Origin: Sphingobacterium paucimobilis HER1398
Lineage (GTDB): Bacteria > Bacteroidota > Bacteroidia > Sphingobacteriales > Sphingobacteriaceae
NCBI RefSeq assembly: GCF_000416985.1
Contig: NZ_ATDL01000015.1
Span: 496,001-560,000, forward strand
Direction: 5' to 3'
Length of the DNA stretch: 64,000 nt
This document shows, piece after piece, positions 17,740 through 24,262 of this stretch; within the stretch, counting starts at the first letter, position 1; each line of letters starts with the position of its first letter. The translations under genes were made by a program, and so were the position numbers. The notes below the pieces were generated by a model. The model worked only from the letters and a program-made list of their open reading frames with translations, searched no databases and was not told the origin of the DNA.

Positions 17740-18012
17740 GATATTTCTTTTTAATGCTGTTTTTAAATTACTTAACAAGCTTTTCGTGTTCTGTCCATCG
17801 TTCCCAAACGGAATCCAAAAGGAGCATTTTATTTCCATTCCCATAGGTTATAAAAATATTCCTATGATCACGGTGCAAAAATGCCTGTTCTGAATTGCAG
17901 AGTATGGTTGCGATTGTCCTATCCATCTTTTATTCCAGCAAGAATCAGTAATACCGACTCAGACTTTCTAAAAAACAAATACGACCGAACAAAAGACGAA
18001 AAGCTCTAATGA

Positions 18013-18033
18013 AGACTTTTTGAAAGAAAGTCT
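18013..18033 (-). repeat. 3' hairpin after the tRNA-like array
   Basis: AGACTTT-TTGAAAG-AAAGTCT (7-bp stem, 7-nt loop), between the last tRNA-like element and the slipin gene. There is no U tract, so it may be a processing or stabilising hairpin rather than a terminator. Confidence 0.45.
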
Positions 18034-18047
18034 AAACTTAATCAAAG

Positions 18048-18123
18048 CAGAATTCCTAAATTCTGTGCATTCGGCCACTATGCTATTCTACTTGCGTAGA
18101 AGTGGGATTCGAACCCACGTTTG
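18048..18123 (-). ncRNA. tRNA-like element 2 (permuted arrangement)
   Basis: Read on the minus strand in order. T-arm: GTGGG-TTCGAAT-CCCAC (18118-18102). Closed acceptor hairpin: TTCTAC-GCAA-GTAGAA (18101-18086, 6 bp with a GNRA loop). Then TA, and a D-arm GCAT-AGTGGCCGA-ATGC (18083-18067) with the conserved GG. Then A, followed by an anticodon-like arm CAGAATT-TAGG-AATTCTG (18065-18048). In a normal tRNA the D-arm precedes the T-arm and the acceptor strands are at the two ends. Here the 3' acceptor strand runs into the 5' strand through a 4-nt linker, which is a circular permutation. The 3' half lacks a matching anticodon strand, so this unit is less complete than unit 1. Confidence 0.6.
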
Positions 18124-18127
18124 ATGA

Positions 18128-18195
18128 GTTGTTGTTCTACCAGACTGAACTATCCCGACGAGTCGGAAGCAGGATTCGAACCTGCGACATACAAC
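18128..18195 (-). ncRNA. tRNA-like element 1: circularly permuted tRNA body
   Basis: Minus strand, 68 nt, in order: GTTGT (18195-18191), ATGTC, T-arm GCAGG-TTCGAAT-CCTGC (18185-18169), TTCCGAC (18168-18162), linker TC, GTCGGGA (18159-18153), TA, D-arm GTTC-AGTCTGGTA-GAAC (18150-18134), A, ACAAC (18132-18128). TTCCGAC and GTCGGGA pair over 7 bp (one G-U). ACAAC and GTTGT pair over 5 bp. Placed in tRNA order this gives canonical lengths throughout: acceptor 7, TA, D-stem 4, D-loop 9, anticodon stem 5, variable 5, T-stem 5 and T-loop 7, with only the anticodon loop open. The operon neighbour is the RNA ligase rtcB. Confidence 0.65.
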
Positions 18196-18200
18196 GCTGT

Positions 18201-18219
18201 AGTTGCGCACCGCGCAACT
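18201..18219 (-). repeat. GC-rich hairpin upstream of tRNA-like element 1
   Basis: AGTTGCGC-GGT-GCGCAACT, an 8-bp perfect stem with a 3-nt loop, 5 nt from the GTTGT strand. The overlapping ATGAGTTG (minus strand, 18222-18215) is also complementary to CAACTCAT (18131-18124) on the far side of element 1. The RNA therefore has two mutually exclusive folds around the open anticodon loop. Confidence 0.55.
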
Positions 18220-18421
18220 CATTTCCTCTAAACCGTATACTTTGCCAGCATATTGTATTCTATTGAACCAACACTATCCTGCTATGCAGAAACAGGAGAC
18301 CAGGGCAGCCTACACGATATTAAAGGCTTCTTTGTGCATTATGCACCTATCTTAAAGCTTGACGCTATTTTTAATCAAAGAACAATTGTCGTTACCGACA
18401 TTACAAAGGTGCGCCCATCAC

Positions 18422-18440
18422 TACGCAACGGTTATGCGTA
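18422..18440. promoter_or_regulatory. Operator dyad TACGCA-N7-TGCGTA, copy 1
   Basis: A 19-bp perfect dyad with 6-bp arms and a 7-bp spacer (ACGGTTA). An identical-arm copy lies 101 bp away at 18523-18541. It is in the divergent region between the WYL regulator and the tRNA-like/slipin/rtcB transcript. It is the probable site of the WYL regulator, or of another activator of the locus. Confidence 0.6.
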
Positions 18441-18522
18441 TTAAAAAAAAGAATACAAAAAAAAAACTAAAACCCTGTTTATCACCTAGAATAAAAACAA
18501 CAAAAGAATAAAAAAATGATAT

Positions 18523-18541
18523 TACGCAAATAGAATGCGTA
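18523..18541. promoter_or_regulatory. Operator dyad TACGCA-N7-TGCGTA, copy 2
   Basis: The same 6-bp arms as copy 1 but a different spacer (AATAGAA), so the arms are conserved and the spacer is free, as expected for a protein-binding dyad. It lies 52 bp before the WYL gene start, upstream of a TATATTTA sequence (18557-18564) that is one base off the -7 consensus. Confidence 0.6.
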
Positions 18542-18592
18542 GTAAAATAAATACCCTATATTTACACTGTACATATTTTTCTTACCTCACAC

Positions 18593-19620
18593 ATGGCAAC
18601 GAATAAACTCGCGCTCATCCGATACAAAATCATTGACAGCTGTCTTCGGCAGACCCACCGCAAATGGACACTAGAAGACTTAATAGAACGGGTTTCTGAC
18701 GGACTTTATGAATTTGAAGGTATCCATAGTGGAGTAAGCAAAAGAACGTACAGGGAGACATACAATTAATGCGAAGTAATAAACTGGGCTATAATGCGCC
18801 CATTGTCGTTCTCAACCGTAAGTTCTACACCTACGACGCCCCCCACTATTCCATCAGCAATTCGCCTCTCTCTGACCGTGATATATCTAAGATGAAAGAT
18901 GCTGTTGACATTCTAAAGCACCTTAATGGTTTCTCCTATTTTGAAGAAATGAGTGATATGATTGTGCGTTTAGAAAACAGCCTGTCCAAGCAGACCGACA
19001 AATCCGCTTCGCATATACAACTGGAGAGCAACAATCGATTAAAAGGATTGAATTGGATTACGCCCATACATAAGGCGATACGAGAGCAGATCCCTCTACT
19101 CATAAGTTATAAATCGTTTAAGTCAAAAACCGAACAAGAAACCGTATATTATCCCTATCTACTCAAAGAATACCGAAACAGGTGGTTTGTCATCTGTCAA
19201 CCCAAAAAAGGAAAAACACTGATTACACTAGCGCTAGATCGTATAGAAGATCTGAATGAAATGGAAAAATCGGGATACGTCCCCTACAGTGGTATAGATT
19301 TCGAACGCTATTATGCAGACACTATCGGTGTCACAAAATCAGAAAAAGACAGAGGGCATCGTGTCATATTACAGGTCGATTCCAAAAATGCGCCCTATGT
19401 CACAACCAAACCCATACACCCATCTCAACAACTCCTGAAGACCGAAGCCGATGGTACCGTATTAATTCGCCTCGATGTGGTATTGAATTTCGAACTGGAA
19501 CGCGAAATATTAGGTTTTGGAGAATCGGTGAAAGTGTTAGCACCAAAAACCTTAGTAGATCGCATCAAACGCAGAACACGTAAGATGTTACAACAGTATA
19601 TAGAAAAGCAAAATACCTAA
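18593..19620 (+). pseudogene. HTH-WYL transcriptional regulator gene with a -1 frameshift
   Basis: Frame 1 from the ATG at 18593 encodes an N-terminal winged-HTH (MATNKLALIRYK..WTLEDLIERVSDG..GVSKRT) and stops at 18767 after 58 codons. The rest of the protein continues in another frame from about 18748 (VQGDIQLMRSNKLGYNAPI) to 19620. It carries the WYL domain (about 130-240 of the merged protein: IPLLISYKSFKSKTEQ, LLKEYRNRWFVICQ) and a C-terminal WCX extension. Loss of one base at 18746-18748 (ACGGTA read as ACGTA) would explain it. WYL proteins bind nucleic-acid-derived ligands and often control RNA or DNA repair genes. Divergent from slipin/rtcB, it is probably their regulator. Confidence 0.82.
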
Positions 19621-19630
19621 AGCTAGAAAC

Positions 19631-20467
19631 ATGAAATCATTAACATTAGGCCAACATTTCGGAGAGAGCAAAAGAAAGATTAAATTCAACAATCTCATTA
19701 TAAGCGAAGCGGTAATTGCCCCTAATTCCCACGTACCTTGGCATTATCATGAGAATGCTTACTTCCTTTACAGCGTCAAGGGCAATTTTATGGAGGTCAA
19801 TAAAAAAGAGAAAATACAATGTTCACGTAATACATTACTCTATCACAATTGGCAAGAACCCCATTACAATGAAAGCATCTCCGAAGGTGTCAATTATTTT
19901 CATATCGAGATTGAAAAGAAATGGTTTTCTCAAAAAGAATTAAACCCCGATATCATAGAGGGTAGCATAAACATACATCATCCCGAGATTAAATCTCTAT
20001 TCCAAAATATATACAAAGAGCTCAACGTACAAGATGCCGTCACCCCCATAGCGATTGAAGGCATGTTGCTACAGGCTTTTGCACTATTACAACGCGATAC
20101 ACAAAAAATCACATTAGGACATACTCCCAAATGGGTCAATAGACTCCAAGAAATAATAGCTGATTCTTACGACGTTAACCAGTTAGATTTACAGCAATTG
20201 GCGGAGCAGATTGGAATCTCAGCGGTCCATCTTTCACGGACTTTCCCCCGTTATTTTGGCGAAGATCTTAGTCGATTCATCCGCAGGCGAAAGATTGAGC
20301 TCAGCAGAGAACTACTCGATCAGGGAGAACTATCCAACGCAAGTATCGCTTACCAATGTGGGTTTGCAGATGAAAGCCACTTTATTAAAACATTCAAAAA
20401 TTACTATGGAATGACTCCTGGAGACTACAAAAAACAAACAGCTAAGGAATATAAAAACCGTCTTTAG
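19631..20467 (+). CDS. AraC-family transcriptional regulator
   Basis: A 278-aa regulator with an N-terminal cupin-like sensing domain (about 30-105: HVPWHYHENAYFLYSVKG...LYHNWQEPHYN) and a C-terminal double-HTH AraC domain (about 175-272: LDLQQLAEQIGISAVHLSRTFPRYFGEDLSRFIRRRKIE...SIAYQCGFADESHFIKTFKNYYGMTPGDYKK). It is intact. It begins 10 bp after the WYL gene and is convergent with the MFS remnant at 20442-20774, whose stop it overlaps by 26 bp. AraC genes beside MFS pumps often control them. If so here, the target gene is now broken. Confidence 0.85.
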   Translation: MKSLTLGQHFGESKRKIKFNNLIISEAVIAPNSHVPWHYHENAYFLYSVKGNFMEVNKKEKIQCSRNTLLYHNWQEPHYNESISEGVNYFHIEIEKKWFSQKELNPDIIEGSINIHHPEIKSLFQNIYKELNVQDAVTPIAIEGMLLQAFALLQRDTQKITLGHTPKWVNRLQEIIADSYDVNQLDLQQLAEQIGISAVHLSRTFPRYFGEDLSRFIRRRKIELSRELLDQGELSNASIAYQCGFADESHFIKTFKNYYGMTPGDYKKQTAKEYKNRL

Positions 20468-20774
20468 TTCGTTGAGGAAAAAGAAAAACTACAAGCCCAA
20501 GAAGAGGCAATAGACTAATTATATTCTGTATATAATCTATACCCTTCACGTCTGCCAAACTTCCCATAATTGCAGCCCCTATCCCACTCATCCCCATAGC
20601 TACTCCATAAAACAATCCGGACACCATGCCAATTTTGCTGGGCATCAGTTGCTGGGCGTATACCAATATTGGAGAAAACGACAAAGAAATCAAAAATCCC
20701 ACTACAGTAATCAACACCACAGCGGTGGTAATATCCCCATAAGGAACCATAACAGCGAACGGAATACTGCCCAA
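20442..20774 (-). pseudogene. MFS transporter remnant (Fsr/fosmidomycin-resistance-like C-terminus)
   Basis: 110 codons encode only the last three to four transmembrane helices of an MFS pump (LGSIPFAVMVPYGD, FSPILVYAQQLMPSKIGMVSGLFYGVAMGMSGIGAAIMGSLAD). These correspond to the C-terminal quarter of the roughly 400-aa Fsr family; MPSKIGMVSGLFYG is characteristic. In-frame codons upstream hit a TGA within a few residues, and no transport-protein sequence is seen in the 70 bp before the next gene. The N-terminal three quarters are therefore deleted, not frameshifted. It is non-functional as a transporter. Confidence 0.7.
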
Positions 20775-20843
20775 TACAGATTTATCTCATGAGATTTTGG
20801 CAGGTATGTCGATTGACTGATCACTTGTGTTTTTAATTTTCGA

Positions 20844-21272
20844 TTAATACAATTTACCATGTAATTCAGCCCGTCCCTTATTATACATTAATTTTGCCCA
20901 GATATGACTTTCCAGATCAATATCAAGTGCTGCTGCGAGATCGAATAACCGAATGACAGCATCGGCAATCTCATCTTCTAATGTATCCTTTACCATATCC
21001 AGAAACAGTTGAGATAACACTTTATAATGGCGATCCATTGCGAATTCGTACAACTGGTACCCTGCTTTTTCTACCGTTTCCTCAAAATCAGCAAACCTAA
21101 CGCGTCTACCTTTTCGATCCGCCTCCAAAGCCTCTCCGAGCTCGCCTGTAATTAACATCAGGCATTCTCCTATATTGATCTCTCTATTCCAAAATCCTTT
21201 CTCCTTATTCTGTTGAAATATCGCTCTACATAACTCGTTCAGGTGGGGTATTTCAATTTTCTTGTTTTCCAT
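20844..21272 (-). CDS. MazG-like all-alpha nucleotide pyrophosphohydrolase
   Basis: A 142-aa single-domain protein of the all-alpha NTP-PPase superfamily. The metal-binding helices are GECLMLITGELGEALEADRKGR (ExxE) and LEDEIADAVIRLFDLAAAL (ExxD). The C-terminal KLMYNKGRAELHGKLY is typical of MazG-like proteins found in phages and Bacteroidota. It should hydrolyse NTPs or dNTPs to NMP and PPi (house-cleaning). It is 27 bp downstream of serC and likely co-transcribed with it. The exact nucleotide is not predictable. Confidence 0.78.
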   Translation of the reverse strand: MENKKIEIPHLNELCRAIFQQNKEKGFWNREINIGECLMLITGELGEALEADRKGRRVRFADFEETVEKAGYQLYEFAMDRHYKVLSQLFLDMVKDTLEDEIADAVIRLFDLAAALDIDLESHIWAKLMYNKGRAELHGKLY

Positions 21273-21299
21273 GGCAAACTTAAATTGGGTTAATATATA

Positions 21300-22370
21300 T
21301 CAATATTGCTTTATCCGTGTAAACTCACGCATAGTCTCTACCAAAAACTCGACAGCTTTTAAATCCACTGCATTATACAGTGACGTTCTAAATCCACCGA
21401 CATGCCGGTGTCCAGCTATTCCTACGATGCCTCTCTGCGATGCGAAAGTCGAAAATTCATATTCCAGATCTTTAGCGTTCATGACAAAAGTGACATTCAT
21501 ACGCGAGCGGTCTTCTTTCCTTGCTGTTCCGGAAAAAAGAGGATTATCATCAATTTCCTGATACAAAAGCGCTGCTTTACGTATATTTTCCTGTTCGATA
21601 ACGGATACTCCTCCCTTAGCAGCTAACCAACGTAAATTAAGCATCGTTACATATATGGCATATACCGCTGGTGTATTATATAGTGACCTGTGAGCCACAT
21701 GTACTCCGTAGTCAAAAATCGTCGGTATATCCCGTCCTGTTCTTCCCAGGATACCTTTTTTGACAATGACTAAAGTCATTCCAGCAGGCCCGATATTCTT
21801 TTGCGCTCCAGCATAGATGAGACTATAGGCAGACACATCAATATCCCGACTAAAAATATCGGAGGACATATCACATACTAAAGGTATATCTACTTGGGGA
21901 GTCTCAAAGGTCCCTGTCCCATATATGGTATTATTGGAAGTAAAATGGTAATATGCAGCATCTTTCGGAACGGTAAATCCCTTAGGATAAAAGCTATAAT
22001 CCGCATTGACAGAACTTGCTATAACAGATACCTTCCCGAATTTTTTAGCTTCAGCAATTGCTTTACTAGACCACATCCCTGTGTCTAAATAGATAGCGGT
22101 TCCATCATCGGGTAACAGGTTCATGGGCACCATCGCAAAATGAGAACTCGCTCCACCTTGCAAAAAAATAATATCATGTGTATCAGGCACAGCCAATAGT
22201 TGACGTGCCAACTGCTCTGTTTCATTAAGCACCTCTATAAAATCTTCACTCCTATGCGATATCTCCAAAATAGAAAGTCCCGTGTTGTTAAAGTTCTGAA
22301 CGGCTTCTGCTGCTTCTGCCAAGACCTCTTTCGCCAACTTACCAGGACCAGCTCCAAAATTGTATTTCAT
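21300..22370 (-). CDS. serC: Phosphoserine aminotransferase
   Basis: A PLP-dependent class-V aminotransferase of about 356 aa that converts 3-phosphohydroxypyruvate and glutamate to phosphoserine (serine and pyridoxine synthesis). It starts with MKYNFGAGPGKL, as SerC proteins do, so the ATG at 22370 is preferred over the one two codons upstream (22376). It shows FLQGGASSHFAMVPMNLL, the PLP-Lys motif AGAQKNIGPAG, and the C-terminal GHRHVGGFRTSLYNA. The conserved SHRSEDF contact is near residue 40. It is the first gene of a two-gene unit with the MazG-like gene. Confidence 0.92.
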   Translation of the reverse strand: MKYNFGAGPGKLAKEVLAEAAEAVQNFNNTGLSILEISHRSEDFIEVLNETEQLARQLLAVPDTHDIIFLQGGASSHFAMVPMNLLPDDGTAIYLDTGMWSSKAIAEAKKFGKVSVIASSVNADYSFYPKGFTVPKDAAYYHFTSNNTIYGTGTFETPQVDIPLVCDMSSDIFSRDIDVSAYSLIYAGAQKNIGPAGMTLVIVKKGILGRTGRDIPTIFDYGVHVAHRSLYNTPAVYAIYVTMLNLRWLAAKGGVSVIEQENIRKAALLYQEIDDNPLFSGTARKEDRSRMNVTFVMNAKDLEYEFSTFASQRGIVGIAGHRHVGGFRTSLYNAVDLKAVEFLVETMREFTRIKQY

Positions 22371-22640
22371 AACCATAATAAATATTTATAAACCATCAGC
22401 ACCAACTGAATCATGGGCATAAAGCTAGGAGTAAATTGGAGGAGTAAAGTAGTGCAGTTTGTTTTATTCATCTAGACCAGATTGTACGAATGGGCTCATG
22501 TAAAATTCGTGGACTGCCTCCATATGCAACTTCTGGTTCATTCATAAACTATAAAAACTTACTTACTTTTGAAATAGAAGCTGAAGTAGATAGAAGATCA
22601 GGGCATCATTGCTTTTTTTTTAAACGATTTCCCCAATTAG

Positions 22641-22671
22641 GTACGAGTCGCTCGACTCGTACTTCTTTTTT
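22641..22671 (+). terminator. Orphan intrinsic terminator
   Basis: GTACGAGTCG-CT-CGACTCGTAC followed by TTCTTTTTTT. It has the shape of a strong intrinsic terminator for rightward transcription, with no recognised gene upstream on that strand. Confidence 0.7.
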
Positions 22672-22779
22672 AAACACCTAATAATGAAAACATTTAGATC
22701 ACCTCACTCCTAATCAAATAATTAATCTGGTCCCTCAATAATAAAGAATCTGTACCATCCGTGCATATCTATTTAGATT

Positions 22780-22787
22780 TACTTTTG
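22780..22787 (+). promoter_or_regulatory. -7 box of the BenE transporter gene
   Basis: TACTTTTG fits TAnnTTTG exactly, 102 bp before the ATG at 22890. A small dyad ATCTA-TT-TAGAT (22767-22778) lies directly upstream and could be an operator. Confidence 0.5.
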
Positions 22788-22889
22788 TCGCAAAGTTCAA
22801 GAGGGCCTATAGATATAAAAAGAATAGTTTATCTGATATCCTAGATCCTTTTTCAATATTTCTTTAACAACATTAAACCAGTGTCATCA

Positions 22890-24134
22890 ATGAAAACTAA
22901 AGAAGAAGACAAACTAAAAGCCAGTGATCTACCAAGTATCATCATCGCAGGTTTCGTTTCTGTGATCGTAAATTATGGAGGTACCTTTATTTTAATTTTT
23001 CAGGCAGCAAAAGTCGCAGGATTAAGTCCCGAATTGACCTCGTCATGGGTATGGGCGGTATCACTTGGAACCGGATTGACAGGGCTTTGGTTGAGCATAC
23101 GCTACAAAACGCCCATCATTACCGCATGGTCAACCCCAGGAGCGGCATTCCTTATCACGGCACTGGCTACAGTACCTTATTCCGAAGCCATTGGTGCCTA
23201 TGTCGTATCAGGTGCTGCTTTTCTTATACTTGGCCTTTCCGGAATGTTCGACCGCGTGATCAAACTAATCCCACAAGGGATTGCTGCAGGATTATTGGCT
23301 GGTATCCTCTTCCCTTTCGGGATCAATGCTTTCAAAGAAATATCCGTAGACCCAGTATTGGTCTGTCTTCTGTTTGTCGCATTTATATTTCTAAAACGCC
23401 TTACGTCAAGATATGCCATATTAGGGGTTTTGGTCATCGGACTTTCCTACCTCCTGATTACTGATAGTATCACTTTTAGCACACTCGAATGGAGTCTATC
23501 CAAACCTGTATTTACTGCGCCTGTATTCTCGGCCAATGCTCTATTGAGTGTTGCTTTACCCCTCTTTATAATCACATTGACAGGGCAATACATGCCCGGT
23601 ATGCTCGTCCTCCAAAATGATGGTTACAAGGACATGAGTGCCAATCCGATACTGACTGTTACAGGCTTAGGGTCTATGGTATTTGCTGTCTTTGGCTCGT
23701 CTCCATTTAACATTGCAGCCATTACAGCAGCAATAGCTACAGGAACAGATACACACGAAAATCCAAAAAAAAGATATATTGCCGGCATAACATGTGGCAT
23801 CCTGTATTCCTTGGTAGGCATTTTCGGGGTGACCTTTGTAGCACTATTCATGGCATTTCCCTCTTCCTTCATCGCGATGTTGGCGGGCTTGGCATTATTA
23901 GGTACCATTGCAGGCAGTATATCCAGTGCCATGGCAGATGTAAAGACTAGAGAAGTAGCACTGATCACATTTTTAGTCTCTGCTGCAAATATTAGTCTAT
24001 TTGATATCGGTGGAGCTTTTTGGGGGCTAGTAGCCGGCCTCCTGGCTTATATGGTGATCAATGGTAAGTTCAAATGGTTCAATAAAAACAAAAAAAATAG
24101 CATTAAAAATAAAGAATTCGTCAATCTTTCCTAA
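22890..24134 (+). CDS. BenE-family transporter
   Basis: A 414-aa membrane protein with about 11-12 hydrophobic helices, of the BenE (benzoate:H+ symporter-like) family. Characteristic stretches are IIAGFVSVIVNYGGTFILIFQAA near the N-terminus, TPIITAWSTPGAAFLI, IPQGIAAGLLAGILFPFG and SSPFNIAAITAAIATG in the middle. The ATG at 22890 is preferred over an in-frame GTG at 22881. No aromatic-degradation genes are adjacent, so benzoate itself is doubtful as a substrate. The decarboxylase gene downstream raises the possibility of an organic acid or amino-acid-derived substrate, which is speculation. Confidence 0.85.
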   Translation: MKTKEEDKLKASDLPSIIIAGFVSVIVNYGGTFILIFQAAKVAGLSPELTSSWVWAVSLGTGLTGLWLSIRYKTPIITAWSTPGAAFLITALATVPYSEAIGAYVVSGAAFLILGLSGMFDRVIKLIPQGIAAGLLAGILFPFGINAFKEISVDPVLVCLLFVAFIFLKRLTSRYAILGVLVIGLSYLLITDSITFSTLEWSLSKPVFTAPVFSANALLSVALPLFIITLTGQYMPGMLVLQNDGYKDMSANPILTVTGLGSMVFAVFGSSPFNIAAITAAIATGTDTHENPKKRYIAGITCGILYSLVGIFGVTFVALFMAFPSSFIAMLAGLALLGTIAGSISSAMADVKTREVALITFLVSAANISLFDIGGAFWGLVAGLLAYMVINGKFKWFNKNKKNSIKNKEFVNLS

Positions 24135-24262
24135 AGATAAATATCCACCTTATTAAATTGGAGTACCAGCTTCGGTGATCGCCTGAATACTACGCTCAAG
24201 AATAACAGATAACTTCATATCAGGAGATCCCGGAGTCTTTTTACCCAACCCTAAATCGTAAA

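Larger units (their letters stand above)
22371..22889. other. 519-bp non-coding stretch with an orphan + strand terminator
   Basis: No convincing gene. A 63-codon frame at 22490-22681 runs through the hairpin below and matches nothing I recognise. A perfect 10-bp hairpin (22641-22650 with 22653-22662, GTACGAGTCG) followed by a T-rich tract (22663-22671) is a rightward terminator. No rightward gene precedes it, so it may end a small RNA or a lost gene. The BenE promoter follows. Confidence 0.5.

Noticed and set aside
18086..18222. Two ordinary tandem tRNA genes
   Set aside because: The T-arms and D-arms are canonical, but read in normal order the acceptor strands do not pair (GTCGGGA against TTCTACG) and the anticodon arm is about 8 nt too short. 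The permuted reading pairs perfectly.
18253..18444. 63-codon open frame on the + strand
   Set aside because: It runs antisense through the structured leader and one TACGCA dyad, has no recognisable motif or promoter, and looks fortuitous.
22490..22681. 63-codon open frame in the gap before benE
   Set aside because: Its end is the translation of a perfect terminator hairpin and T tract, and no similarity to a known protein is recognised.
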